A stretch of 64,000 nt of DNA from Aldrovandia affinis (taxonomy: Eukaryota > Chordata > Actinopteri > Notacanthiformes > Halosauridae), in NCBI GenBank assembly GCA_029706075.1, contig JAINUG010000325.1, positions 62,001-126,000 on the forward strand, given 5' to 3'. The translations under genes and the position numbers were made by a program. This document shows positions 1 through 12,098 of the stretch, piece after piece. The stretch's first letter is position 1, and each line of letters opens with the position of its first letter. A model generated the notes under the pieces. That model ran no database searches. It was given only the letters and a program-made list of their open reading frames with translations, and was not told the DNA's origin.

Positions 1-1500
1 TCCCAATAACAATACCACAAGCCTTTTTTAAAAGAGTGTATTCATTGATTACATCATTTATGTGCACCAATAAAATGCCTAGGATTAAATGGGAACTCCT
101 TCACTTCCCTATAAATGAGGGGGGGCTGAATTTACCAAACCTAGAATTATATCATATACCCGCCCAAAGCTATTATTTATACCATATAATGAAATAAATG
201 AAGAATAATTGTGGATTCACATATAAAATCAGATGACCCAACCGCGAAACTTATTTAATTGCTTATTTTCAAAACATAAATTAAAGAATGAAAACGTTTT
301 AACAAACAGCACGCTATAAACTTGGGTTACGATGAAAAAGGTGGCGGAAGAACCCATAACAATTCCCAAAACTACAAAATTATGGAATAATCATTGGTTA
401 ACTATTCAACATAAACCAATAGCATGGGAAAAGTGGAGGACGAATAAAATAAACTACATAGCAGATATATTAAAATAAAATAAATGAATGACCTTCCCCG
501 AAATCAAAGAGGCTTACTATTTAATTGATGCTGAAACATGGAAATATCTACAACTTAAAAGTTGGATACTTAAAGATTAGGATTTTGAATATCCAAGCAG
601 CAGCAGTGATATAGAACAAGTGCTTTTTGACTCTGATGGAAGAAAACTCATAGGGAAAAATATTGGTCAAATCAAAAACCAGCGACAATATACTGACTAA
701 AATATACAGTAAATGGAATCAAGACTTAAAAGTTAAGGATACGGATGAAAAATGGAAAAACTGTTTAAATATCACTAATGAGATTACAATAAATGAAAAT
801 TTAAGATTAATCCAATATAAATTAATGATGAGAATGTATTACACATGAGATCGGATTAAGAAATTTGATTCAAAGGTATCAGATATCTGTGTGAAGTGTA
901 ATAAAAAGAGCAATTCACTTATACACTCCTTTTGGGAATGCAAAGTAGTCCAACAACTTTGGAGGCAGGTTGAGAAATGTCTATCTGAAACACTTAATGT
1001 TTCCATTACTTTTACACCTAACATATGCATATTCCAAAATACAGAGAACTTAAGATATCCAAATGGCTGGGTCATACTATTGTCATCATTGATTATAAAG
1101 AAACTAATCTTAAAGAAATGGAAACACCCAACATCGCCAATGATGGAACAGTGGAAGATCTCAGTGGTATTTTACTTAAATATGGAAAAATCGCTAGCAG
1201 AGGACAAAAAATGATTTAATCAATTTGATAGTGTGTGGAATAAAATAATCAACAAACTATAAAGTGTATACGGACAGATGCAGGTGTGCTGGGTGCGGGA
1301 GTGACTTACGAGTGTTGGTTGACTGGGAGTTTGAGTGTATTTGACTATATCCTTAAATGTTTGTCTCTTTTTTTTTTTTTTTCTTGTGTTTGTTTTTTTT
1401 TTTTTTTTTACTTTGGTGATGTGCACAGTTGGCAAGTATGATAGAATATATTGTTAAATGTGAAAAGAAAAAAATCAATCAAAAAAAATAATTATATAAA
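1..1500 (+). mobile_element. L1-like LINE, degraded 3' end of ORF2 plus tail
   Basis: Translation of 70-240 gives the L1 ORF2 carboxy-terminal pattern (INEGGLNLPNLELY). Frames at 663-848 and 891-1214 continue it with the Cys/His motif (CVKCNKKSNSLIHSFWEC) typical of the end of L1-type ORF2. Stops and frame changes separate the pieces, so it is dead. A T-rich run at 1368-1408 and an A/T-rich tail at 1460-1515 follow. The 5' part lies outside the window on the left. Confidence 0.8.
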
Positions 1501-1515
1501 AAATATATATAAATA

Positions 1516-3845
1516 GGTATAGCTTGATCATTTTATTTCGTGATAGCATTTTTCTTTACATTACAAAATTGCGTCAAAGTACTCTTTGTTTTCTGTGCCC
1601 GAATTCAGCATTGACATAATAATGTAAATATAATTTAATCTGAGCTGTACAAATCTGGAAGTTTTATGCTCATAAAAAAGGACAGCTGTTTTCACCCAAC
1701 TCAAGTCTGTTTTCTAGGCTTTATTGCACGTTTCTCAAAGCTAGTACCCTACACAATTAATGGAGTTGTATATGCATGGCTACTCATTTAAAACATCTAG
1801 GTTATTGTTGTTTGTTAAAATAAATAAAACATAAAAAATACGTGTTATTATACCTCAAGATTAATGACATGTCAGTGTTAAATTACTTTTATTCTTTGAC
1901 AGCAGAACACTTGCAATGTCAATGAAAGGTAGGCAAGAAAACTGTTGCACACCCCTAATGGCTACACGTTAAATCAAGACAATTAAGCAACATAAATGAT
2001 TCAAAATTAAGGGGAATCATTGGAGAATAACAGCTTATTGAGCAACAGGCCGAATGTGTGCTATAGGCTAATTAGCAGAAAGTGAGCACCTCCACTCACT
2101 CACTCTGCTCTACCTGCCATCAGTGTCATGCAGGAGAAACACATCGGAGGAAGCACAGACACAGAGAGGCAGACATAAGATGAATTGATCCAAAGAACAT
2201 AACCAAACAATGGTCAATTCCTTTTTTCCTTGATAGGTGTCTGTCACCGCGGTAAACACAGCTCTCCGTGTGCACATTAATAACGACAACAAATTAGCAC
2301 ATGTTTAGCTTCTATCAGGTTAGCCAGTCAAAATCTGGAACTTCCATCCAACAAGCATCAATGCAGGCTTATGGGAAAATCTGCGAGTGATGGAAATGGC
2401 TCTGGTACAGCCTCAAGTTTTGAGAATCTCAAACAGCAGAGAACGAATATTAAAGGAGCATTCTGACCAAATCCGTCATTTAATTTTGTACAACTCGCTA
2501 CAGGTCTTGTCGAGCCATCTGCATGGCATTGTTGACACTGTTGCGCTTATGTCCGTTTCTGCATGAGCTATGAGCATCCAAAGGTCAAATACCATGGGGG
2601 TCAGTTGTCAATTAACCTAAACTGCAAACTACAATTGACGTATTTCAGTCTAAATGCTCCTTTAACTGGCTGTGGTACAAGCCTGCCAAATAGCTTCCAG
2701 AAACTTACCCTCAGTGCCCGAGGACTTTTGTATTGGAATGCTCTTCTTTCTGTGTGTTGACTTCACTTCGTAGAGGGACCCCACAGCACTGATTTCTCTA
2801 GTTCTTATCTCCTCAGCGTCAGATTTCTTTCAGGGTAATGCTTATCTTGAGCGCTTCAAATATTATCTCATCAATATTGATCTCCTTAAGCTTAAGGGTC
2901 AAGCTTGCGAGGGTCTGTCTGACTGGTGTTCAGTTCTCCAGTGTACCTGATCAGACCTCGTAGCTGATCGACCCCTCTTGGCGTCAATATCCTTGCTGTC
3001 AATCCTTTTTGAGTGATACGGTCTTCGGTGTCAGAACACCTTGGCGCTCTGTATCACGGCAATAGGCTCTTGTGTACTAAACACTTCAGTGGCCTGTGAT
3101 ATGTACTAATGTTCAAGAGCGAGAGGTGACAGCCAGAGGGTGAGTGTGGGCGGACCTGCGCTCCGCAGGAATGCAGATGAGGCCACGTGTATCCAGAGCA
3201 GAATATGCCGTGAGGAAGCTGTGGTCCCCGAAGAGATGTTATGTTGGGCTGAAGAATGTATGTGACACTCCTTGTCTTCATTGATCTGGTATTTGGGTAT
3301 TCTTCACAGCAATCTTCTTGGGTTTAGAGGTGGTTTCCTCGAGTGGCCTTGTTTTACTAAGCACATAGGGGCAGCGATGTTCCATCTTTGTGTTCCGTGA
3401 TTAGTTGATTAGTTGAATCAGGTGTAGTGCTGGGCTAGAGCAAAAGCCTTGCATCCACACCAGCCCTTCTCATGCCTTTTCTATTTTGTTGTATGTTGGC
3501 TTCAGATTGTGATAACTATGACCTTGAATGGAAATCCATCTTTATATTTGCAATTCTTACAATAAAGAGAATTGTGAGAATTGTGCACTGTGAGTCCTGT
3601 AAGTCCTTACTGTATAACTTCTAAACAAAAACATTTTCAATGAAAACGAATTTACTCAAATATACAAAATTCCTGAAATTGGATGAGCACTATGTGGAAT
3701 TTACATTTTTCAGGTCACACCAAAGAAAAGCAGAGGTCCGCGTGTCATGATTGACCTTATCACATGGTAATAAAATTGCCTGAGCTAGTCTCCACAGCAG
3801 CTCAATCTACTCTCTATACAGTATATGCCAAACTGTCTTCTTAAA
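1516..3845. other. gene-free stretch, nothing recognised
   Basis: Only short chance frames (under 80 codons) with no domain pattern, no splice-compatible exon series and no RNA gene were seen. It is probably old unique or decayed repeat sequence. Confidence 0.5.
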
Positions 3846-3847
3846 AC

Positions 3848-3990
3848 ACATTTACATTTTAAGCATTTAGCAGACGCTTTTATCCAGAGCGACTTACAAG
3901 ATGTGCATTAATACATGGTAAGAACAGTCATAGTTCGCGCAAGGTTTCAGTGCAGTAACACAGCGATAGACATTGTAGGCAGCTGCATGC
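3848..3990 (-). repeat. L2-type LINE 3' tail fragment
   Basis: This carries the motif CATTTAGCAGACGCTTTTAT followed by CCAGAGCGACTTACA, then the sequence found at the 3' end of the L2 copies at 13792, 15290 (inverted) and 59170. Only the last ~140 bp are present. Confidence 0.7.
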
Positions 3991-5106
3991 ACAACACAAC
4001 ATGCAATGTATTGTGTTACCATGATGCTCGACATGAGATGATTATTTCAATGATGACCTTGAAAAGATGTCTTATGCAAGTAAATGACCCAAAATAAATA
4101 TAAACAAGGCTTCTGCTGGTACTTCCCCAAATTGAAAATGAATCATGCATGGGCCAGGAAGAGAGTGGCTCCTTCCCTCTCTCCTTTGAACATTTAAAGT
4201 GTGACCTGATGATGGCTTGAGTTTTCTAGCTTTCTGGGGTATAATTCTATACTTTCTGGCATTCTTGGGATCTTGCTGGCTTACACTTTGGGCAGATTTT
4301 CTTTGGTTTCCAGACTGCATGTGTCTGCATTTTGGGAGACTTGGTTTGGTATCATTTTCTTTCATTTCATCTCTTTGTGATTGTTACATGTTAGAGTTGT
4401 ACAGTATTTCTCGGATTTAATGTTTGTTAAGGTACTAAACCTAATTCTGTAGATTTGACGTTGACTATTTTTTCTTTGTCTACCAGATTACTCCACCTAT
4501 CACCTAATTTGGTGATTTAATTGATAATCATGTGTAGTCATTATTATATTAAATGAAAGAAGTATGTTTTACATGTAGGATACGTGAAGGGTTTTATCAC
4601 ATAATATCACTTCTGTTCAGTATTCAGAGTGCTGTACTAGATTCAGGAAATACACTTGTTTACTCAATTCTCCCTTGCCAAAGACCATATTTTTTCAAGT
4701 ACCATGGCCCTGTGTTTCTTCATTTTGTAATCTCATCTCTCATTAGGTTTCTTCAAATGTTATGTTGCATTCCAAAATATGCCTGTGTATTTGAAATCAT
4801 TTGTATGAGTTTCATACTTTGTTGCATAAAGCACGTTGCATAAAGTATATGTAAATCCTTCCGTTTTATACTTTGACATGATGACATTTGACTTAAATCA
4901 TTACATACAAGACTAACACAGTATATAATGTGAGCACCATAACATACGTATTTCATATACTCAAAATTGTAATCACACATACTTCCTAGTTTCAAATTAC
5001 ACTATGAGAGAATGATCAATCATAAAGGACAGCATATCATTATTATGAACAGGTAAAAGACTACAGGCTTTGACTAATAATAACCATTATTTTTTCCTGT
5101 TACAAC
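3991..5106. other. gene-free stretch, nothing recognised
   Basis: AT-rich sequence without a convincing coding frame, repeat border or RNA gene. Confidence 0.5.
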
Positions 5107-5191
5107 TACAGTAAACTCAGTTTTTATTTCCACCCTTGATAAAGATGAACAAGAGATCATATAAAATAAACTATATAAGTATTGAGTTATA

Positions 5192-7200
5192 TCTTTGATC
5201 CAATGATCCTTGGTTGACGTAATTTCCTGTTCCTGTTACACAAGTTGTTTGAAACGCTAGGGCGCTATTCCTACTCGCTTCTGCTCCTTCGAAATAACTT
5301 TATCACTACGATCGCGTAAAATACCAAATACTTTGGCTGCAAGACTTTAACTTTATTCCTAACCTACGTTACATTGAATCTGCATGGAGTCTTTTCTACA
5401 AGCACCGGACGCACCAGGGAGTTTAAATAGCCCAGACATTAGTCTTTAAAAGTGGCAGTAATCAAGCCTCTTCTAAAGAAACCAAATCTTGATCCTGATA
5501 ATCTGAAGAACTATAGGCCCATTTTAAATATTCCCTTTTTGTCAAACATTTTAGAGAAATCTGTAGCTCAACAATGAACTGCTTTCCTAAAAACAAATAA
5601 TCTGTATGAAACACCACAATCAGGTTTTACACCAAACCATAGCACTGAGACGTGATTTCAGATAAAACAGAGATGATGGTCTTGGGCCCCAAAAAATGAA
5701 GGAATAAGTTGGATTTGCAGTTAAATGCAGGTGATTGCCTGGTTGTATCAAATCTGATGGTCAAGAACCTTGATTCTATTATTGATCAAGATCTTACATT
5801 TGATGTTCATATTAAAAACACTTCCAGAGTGGCTTTCTTTCACCTAAGAAACATAGCTAAAATTAGGCACTTTCTGTTATTAGAGGATGCAGAAACATTG
5901 ATGCATGCTTTTGTCGCATTGAGGCTAGAATATTGTAATGCCTTACTATTTGGCTGCTCTAGTAGCTCTCTTAAGAGTCTTCAACTAGTACAGAATACAG
6001 TGGCACGTATTTTGACAAGATGTAAGAAGTATGAGCACTTTACTCCTGTGTTAGCATGACTACATTGGCTTCCTGTTAAATATCAGGCTGATTATAAAGT
6101 ACTGCTGCTAACTTTTAAAGCAGTGCACGGACTTGCACCTATATATCTGACTGAAATGATTATTCCTTATAAACCAACACGACTGCTTCGTTCACAAGAA
6201 GCCAGCCATCTATTAGCCGGCTGTCCGCCTCCGGGGTAGGGGAGAGGGTGAGCTGGTGCGAGTTCGTTGAGGAGCAGGAAAAGGCATCCGTGGTAGAGTT
6301 CCATCTCGGAAGAGGTGGATCTATCGGCCCGGAAAGAGTGTCTTGACCCGGAGAACGGGCGGCGGATTCGCGGGGGAGGGTGAATTGGCAACCAAATTGG
6401 CAGAAATAAACTGGATTAAAAAAATTATAATAATTACATATCTTTTCAGCCTAGCCTACTACCAAACATAGTCTAGGTGTAGAGATGGAGAAGGCTGTGC
6501 CCTAGTGTCTTATGGAGTGAGAAACTTTCCATACTGTCACCTCCTCAATGTGTCACCACCACTGTTAGGCTGGTTGATCGGGTGTGGATGGTTTGGAACT
6601 CCCTCATGGCTGCGTGCGTTCTTTGTCCCTCCCCTAATAGGTATGCTGCCATAGCTTACACCTGTCGGAGCTATCTGCATATTTCCTATGCTTGTGCTCC
6701 CCAACTCTCACATAATGCTACTGGCTATAGCACTGGGTTTTTTCTGACTATATGTTCTTTTCTCTGCCTCGGCCTCTGACTCGGGGCACCCACTCCCGAG
6801 CCCTAGGTCCTGCGAGAAGTGTGAGCTGCCCCCATCAACCCTCACCCCCACACCTACCCCAGTCCCTGGATCTTGACCTCCTTTACGTGGTTTAGTCTCC
6901 CCCCGACTACCTAACTCGGAGGCACAAAGTCTTTCAGTCCTGAGTCACCTTTGGACTGACCATGATACGGTCTTTTTTGGAAACACCCTGTGCCAGCCAG
7001 AAGAGGCTGGGCTCCCCCCCTGTTAGTCTGGTTCGTCCCAATGTTTCTCCCTACCAAGGGAGTTTTTCCTTGCCACTGTCGCCTTAGGCTTGCTTTTTGG
7101 GGGGTCTAGGCCTGGGTTCCCTTTTGTTAAGAGTTTTGTGATAATGCATTTGTGAAAAGCGCTATACAAATAAATCTGATTTTATTTGATTTGATTTGAT
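5192..7200 (+). mobile_element. L2/CR1-type LINE with internal deletion, inserted in the Tc1 end
   Basis: 5450-5650 encodes the start of an L2 reverse transcriptase (KPLLKKPNLDPDNLKNYRPI). The catalytic part is deleted. 5709-6059 and the following codons give the carboxy-terminal part (HFTPVLA, a stop, then LHWLPVKYQ). The 3' UTR has the common fish LINE text around CCAAGGGAGTTTTTCCTTGC (7056) and ends in a TTTGATTTGATTTGAT tail at 7200. The borders are set by comparison with the intact Tc1 relative. A truncated SINE (6190-6425) interrupts it. Confidence 0.75.
6190..6425 (+). repeat. truncated copy of the SINE seen at 7339
   Basis: It shares the block around GCCGGCTGTCCGCCTCCGGG with 7465-7500 and ends in a similar AATTGGCAACCAAATTGG plus A-rich tail. 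The tRNA-like head is missing. Confidence 0.6.
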
Positions 7201-7338
7201 ATTTTATGCTCAAAAAATGCAGAAAATTCCAAACCTACAATACTAATACAATTGTTCAGAAAAACATATTTTCTGTTATTCATAATATTTTCACAATTAT
7301 TCACACCCCTAACTATTCTTTTAAATGTAATCTAACAA

Positions 7339-7699
7339 GGGCGGCGGATAGCGTAGCGGTCAAATGCACCATATTTTGGCTAGTCCGATATGGTGTGCGC
7401 TGCCTATCACAGACGCGGTTCGAAACCCATCTCTACCAGACCGGCCCTGGTCGTCAGCCCTGATTGCCGGCGACATTTGGCTGTCCACCCCAGGGGGAAG
7501 GGGGAGGGTGAGCCGGCTCGGGTACACCGTGAAGCACGTAAGGAGTCTCCAGAACGTGGGTGGGTGAAATCCGTCTCGAAGGAAGCGGAGTTCGCTGCCC
7601 TCTGAGAGTTAGCTTGCCTAGTAAAGGGGAGGGTAAATCAAAATAAGTAGAGGGTGCAATTGGCTACTAAATTGGGAGAAAAAATTAAAATTAAAATTA
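7339..7699 (+). repeat. full-length tRNA-derived SINE with target duplication
   Basis: The head has box A-like TAGCGTAGCGGTCAAATGCA and box B-like GCGGTTCGAAACCC, and the tail is AAAATTAAAATTAAAATT. A near-perfect 16-bp duplication flanks it (AAATGTAATCTAACAA at 7323-7338, AAATGTAATCCAACAA at 7700-7715). This is direct evidence of retroposition into the Tc1 element. Confidence 0.85.
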
Positions 7700-8365
7700 A
7701 AATGTAATCCAACAAAAACAAATCTTCATAAATATAGATAAGTTCATTGGAGGGTTATGGAGCTATACAGTGGCCTACAATGGCTTCCTGTTTCCCTAGG
7801 GTATAAAAAGGAGGGAACACATGTTTGAAAGGCATGGTGAAAGGCTAAGAACTCCCTGAAAGCAACAAACAAAAGGTTATTGACCTCTACAGATCAGGAG
7901 ATGCCTACAAAAAACTAAAAAGTTAAAAGTAACCGCTTTCCACTGTTGTGTCAGTTATTAGGAAGTTTAAGACCACTGGAACAGTGGCTAACCTGCCAGG
8001 TACAGGACACAAGTCTATCTTGCCCCAGCGTGTAGAGAGATGGATGGTTTGAGAGGCAAAAAGAAGTCCATGGGGCACAGTTCAAGATCAAAACGACCTG
8101 AAAAACAAAACAAAGCTTTTTGGACATGCACATCAGCGTTATGTTTGACATCCAAAGAATGCAAGTAATGTTGAAAAGCACCTCATGCCTACGGTGAAAC
8201 ATGGTGGTGGATCTTTAATGCTTTGGGTTTGTTTTGTATCCACAGGCCCAAAATAGATGGAATAGATGTACCAAGACATTTTGTATAAAAACCTTGTTCC
8301 CTTTGCAAGGAAGCTACACATTGGCCGCAGATGAACCTTCCAACAAGACAACAATCCCAAACATA

Positions 8366-8520
8366 CACTACTGGTCAAAAGATTTAGAACACCCCCATTT
8401 TCCAGTTTTTACTGAAATTTAAGCAGTTCAAGTCCAGTGAATCACCTGAAATGGTACAAAGGTACAAAATTTCAATAAAAACTGGAAAATGGGGGTGTTC
8501 TAAAACTTTGACCAGTAGTG
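8366..8520. mobile_element. palindromic Tc1/mariner MITE
   Basis: A 155-bp inverted repeat begins CACTACTGGTCAAAAGATTT and ends in its complement, with arms of about 60 bp, flanked by TA on both sides. Removing it and one TA restores the Tc1 sequence CCAAACATACGTCCAA seen inverted at 61640-61655. Confidence 0.9.
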
Positions 8521-9018
8521 TACGTCCAAGGCAACTAATAAATGCGTGACAGAGCACAAGATCAATGTCCTAACATGGCCACCTCAGTCTCCAGACCTGA
8601 ATCCAACTGAACATTTGTGGTTTAAACCACAGGCGAAGAGCAAACCAACTGCAGAGTAAAGCTATTGCGCATACGCAATATGAATGGAGTAATAACAGAG
8701 AGTGTGTGTCCAGAATGGCTCTGTGAGTCCATGATCAATCCTTCAGCTTTCAGGGTAACATAGGCTAGCTTGTTGACTGCCGCTTCACTGACAAGACAAC
8801 GCATTGTTGGATGAGACTGGAGCACTGAACTAGCTAGCTAACTAAAGTTAGTAGCCTAATAACCACGCAGCGATCAGCTGCAGCCGGCCAGCTTAGTTAC
8901 GTCCTGCGCAGTAGGCAGTGGATTGAGTGAGCTAACTCCACCTCAAATCCTCTATCGTTAGCATTTGTATTTAATTGTTTATATATATATTTGTATTTAT
9001 ATTTATATGTATACATAT

Positions 9019-9324
9019 TGTGGTGTCCCTAGGGGTTGGGCAACACTCACTGACCTTTGCAGAGGGCTTAGGCGGTTAAATAACCCAGAGGAGGCAGTAA
9101 TATAAACAAAACAATCATTTATTAAACTAATTAAGACAAACACAAAAAGGGTGGGGTCTTTGGGGGAATTCAAACACAAAGTCCACAATCCTCACTCGTT
9201 GTCAATGTCCGTAATCCACTTCCAAATCCAGGTCAGTTCCGTAATGTAGTTTTCGGCTCCAGTGGCTCCAATGCATTGAAGGGCCAGGCAGCCATTTCCT
9301 TGGGCAGCCCCTTGGGCTGTCATA
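9019..9324 (-). repeat. 3' LTR, internally deleted
   Basis: It is 306 bp against 496 bp for the partner. About 190 bp are missing between the GTCAGTTCC(A/G)TAAT block and the TGTAGTTTTCGG block. The outer ends match the partner. Confidence 0.7.
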
Positions 9325-9803
9325 TACCCTCCTCCTCAGCTCTGACCTAGGGAGGGCTGAGCGGCCTATGTCCAACAGCCACCAGGAGAGCCCCCCTCTC
9401 CAGGTCCACTCAGGCAGTGTCCCCCCTGGATCAAACGTCTGGATTCCATAGTCTCCATTCACCGCCTGAAAAAGCATCTGAGAGGTGTTAGTAAATGGCA
9501 CAAGTGGCTCACCTCTTCTGACACCAAATGGCTACAAGGTGGTACTGGCTCCAGGTTCCACGGACAGCATGGTCACCACTCGTTTTCTGGGTGTCACTAG
9601 CTTTCCATGGCTCCGCCAGCAAACTTACTCCTTCATACAGCTTCTCATTCCGTGGTCTGCTCTTTGGCCTTTTCTTCCCCTTCCAGGCTGCTTCCAGGTG
9701 GTTAGGCTTGGCAACCAGGGAAAACATGTTCTTCAAAACACCGTTCATTTTCTCTTTGTCTTTCTTGCATCTCTGCTCCACACGCTTCCCACAGTCATTC
9801 CAT

Positions 9804-11088
9804 CTAAACATCAGCCTGTTCAGCCTCCTGTCTCCTGTCTCTCTTCAGAGGAGAACCTCTAATCTCCATTCTTCTTCTCAACTTTAATGACGGAGATGGA
9901 CTCACCACATCCGGAGATGGTTGGGCGTTCAACCTGGCCTCCTCAGTCATAGTCAAGAGACCCTCCTCAAAACTGTGGTCCCACCACAGTTCATCCTCAA
10001 CATGCGGTTCCTCCAGTTCACCTCCAAGGTCCTGCAGGCTGAGTGGGACTAAGGACCATCTATTCCACTCTGACTCCAATGTCTGGTCATCGCCTCCTGC
10101 TGGCTCCACTGGCTGCGAGATCTCCACCTGTGTGTCAAAATCTTTTATGACCGGAACACATTTGACACATTCAAGTTCTTCGCTCACCTCTTCCAGTTGT
10201 TTCTGTAGATGTAGAAAGGTTTCTGTTCAGATTTTTAAGACCTCGCAAAATGATTTCTCTGTGGCCCGCTGCTGGGCTTCTTTCTGGTCCAGCCTGTTGG
10301 TTAAGCCATGCAGTGTTTCTTGCAGGATAGGGAGCTCTTCATTTTTACTTTGTTCTATCTTTGTTAGAGGGCTGCAGAGCTGGTTTGGTGAAGTTCCTGT
10401 AAAGCCAAAATCTTCTCTTCTTGGTTGACAGACAGGTTCGTCAGATTAGAAATATCCTCTTGGACTCCCTCTAGCTCTTCAAGCTGCCTTGTTTGTTCTC
10501 CTAGTTGAGTCCTCGCCTCTTCCAGCTTCACCTCCAGCTCCCGCCTTCCCTCGCTCTCCTGCTTCGCTCAGCTCCGGAGTTGCTCTGCCTCAGATGCATG
10601 GGTCTCCGCTGCTCTCCTTAGCTCCGCCTCCTTCTGCTTGAGCCTGGTCTGTACATCCTCCACGGCCCTGGCATATTCCTCTTTGGCCTGGTCCTGGGAC
10701 TCCTGGATGTCCAGACACTGCAGATGCTTATTCTCCAACATCTGGGTTATGTTTCTCACCTGCTCTTCTAGCGCCAGGTTGTGGGCCTCTACACGCCTCA
10801 CCTCATCGCCAAGGGATGCTTTGTCCTTCTCCAGCTCCCCAGCCATGATTCCCAGCATTCTCTGTGAGTCAAGGTGCTCTTCCTGAAGGTGGAGGTCCCC
10901 AACTCCACCTTCATCCTGTATAGCTCAGTCTGGGCACCTTTTAGCTGTTGAACCTCCCAGAGGGTGACTCGCCATCGGTCCTCAACCATGGCTGCCCGTC
11001 TCTTGTTCTTCACCAGGTCCTCCCACTTCTCCAGTTTCTGAATCTCTTCCTCTTTCACTGTGGAGTCTTTCGCAGAAACCACAAACAA
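9804..11088 (-). pseudogene. coiled-coil coding remnant inside the LTR element
   Basis: Minus-strand frames 10798-11088, 10568-10858 and 9804-10187 run in the order expected of one broken reading frame. They are rich in Glu, Lys, Gln and Leu in heptad-like spacing, for example EEQVRNITQMLENKHLQCL. Frameshifts separate them. I do not recognise the source. It may be an unusual gag-like protein or a captured host coiled-coil gene. No zinc knuckle or protease motif was seen. Confidence 0.5.
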
Positions 11089-11157
11089 CTCCCGCTCACA
11101 GTTGCACTACCTCCTCTTGCCTATAAGTGATGCCCACTGCCCGCATTCTCCACCATA

Positions 11158-11653
11158 TGTGGTGTCCCTAGGGGTTGGGCAACACTCACGGACCTTTGCA
11201 GAGGGCTTAGGCGGTTAAATAACCCAGAGGAGGCAGTAATATAAACAAAACAATAATTTATTAAACTAATTAAGACAAACACAAAAAGGGTGGGGTCTTC
11301 GGGCGAATTCAAACACATAAAGTCCACAATTCTTACTCATTGTCAATGTCCGTAATCCAATTCCAAATCCAGGTCAGTTCCATAATCCAGTCCAGTAGTC
11401 GGTACACAAAGGGGGGTCCTCAAACAATCCAGGTCAAAACACAATACACAGTCCAAAACACTCACAAACTCTCTCTTCAAATCCCAGCTGGTCAATAGAC
11501 TTCACAGGTTCTCTCTCTCTCTCTATCAATGGCCTTCAGCTGTTCATTAGTCCCAATTGCTTCACTCTGTTCAGGTGTGAGACTGCGGGATGCTGGGACA
11601 TGTAGTTTTCGGCCAGGCCGCCATTTCTTTGGGCAGCCCCTTGGGCTGCCACA
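11158..11653 (-). repeat. 5' LTR, full length
   Basis: TG...CA bounded, 496 bp. It contains a ZNF143-like motif at 11588-11608 and a CT microsatellite at 11509-11525. Confidence 0.7.
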
Positions 11654-12098
11654 ATATATATATATCACCATGCCGGTGGCCACAGCCGTACACACCCGCC
11701 GCCTATGGTTTGAATTCAAAAAGCAGTCCACAAACATCAACCCAAGAATCTGAAGGAACTAGAACAATTCTGCATGGAGGGATGGTTGAGGATCCCCCCC
11801 AAGAAGTTATAGAACCTCGTACGACAGAAGGCGACTACTTGCTGTTATAATGGCCAAGGGAGGAACCACAAACTACTGATAACAGGGGTGTGAATATTTG
11901 TGATTCTTGATTTTCCTGGGAACATTTTTTCTAATTTGTGAACCGTTCGATTGTGGTTTGTGCCAATGCATTATTATTAAAGAATATAATTTTCAGCATT
12001 TTGTGAACATAAAATAAAGCTCATTTATAGTTTATTTTATATGATCTCTTTTGTTCATCTTTATCATGGGTGTGAATAAAAACGGAGTGTACTGTACA

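Larger units (their letters stand above)
9019..11653 (-). mobile_element. LTR retroelement without recognisable pol, minus orientation
   Basis: Direct repeats 9019-9324 and 11158-11653 share their first ~220 bp and last ~45 bp. The longer copy runs TG to CA (TGTGGTGTCCCTAGGGG to CTTGGGCTGCCACA). Orientation is minus: an AATAAA lies near the 3' end of the inverted LTR, and a purine-rich tract (GAGGAGGAGGG) abuts the 3' LTR at about 9325-9340. The interior (9325-11157) holds coiled-coil frames but no reverse transcriptase, integrase or protease pattern. The AT-rich flanks make the target duplication uncertain (perhaps ATAT). Confidence 0.7.
8628..11707. mobile_element. hAT-like non-autonomous element carrying an LTR element
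   Basis: The ends are imperfect inverted repeats (CACAGGCGAAGAG and, inverted, CATAGGCGGCGGG). The flanking 8-mers GTTTAAAC (8620) and GTTTGAAT (11708) each differ by one base from the empty-site GTTTGAAC inferred from the Tc1 copy at 61560. An 8-bp duplication suits hAT. Without the LTR element it would be about 440 bp, with no transposase. Confidence 0.55.
7833..11850 (+). pseudogene. Tc1-like transposase, broken
   Basis: Fragments at 7833-8360 and 8521-8620 and, beyond the big insertion, 11716-11850 together correspond to a Tc1 transposase. Recognisable parts are the [13 protein letters not shown] region near 8200, the SPDLNP(I/T)EHLW region near 8590 and the last codons near TTEGDYLL (11826). 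Frameshifts, stops and two insertions break it; no active product is possible. Confidence 0.8.
5109..12094 (+). mobile_element. Tc1-like transposon, heavily interrupted by later insertions
   Basis: Inverted ends match over about 75 bp: 5109-5190 reads CAGTAAACTCAGTTTTTATT and onward, and the reverse complement of 12020-12094 reads CAGTACACTCCGTTTTTATT and onward. Both ends abut TA (5107-5108 and 12095-12096), the mariner/Tc1 target duplication. The copy at 61207-62514 is the same family and serves as an uninterrupted guide. Against it, this copy is opened by a LINE (5192-7200), a SINE (7339-7699), a TA-flanked MITE (8366-8520) and a hAT-like element (8628-11707) that itself holds an LTR element. 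Confidence 0.85.

Noticed and set aside
1220..1435. Lys-rich minus frame
   Set aside because: Complement of poly-T runs at the L1 3' end.
3054..3281. 75-codon minus frame in the left arm
   Set aside because: No domain, no splice context, and no similarity I can name.
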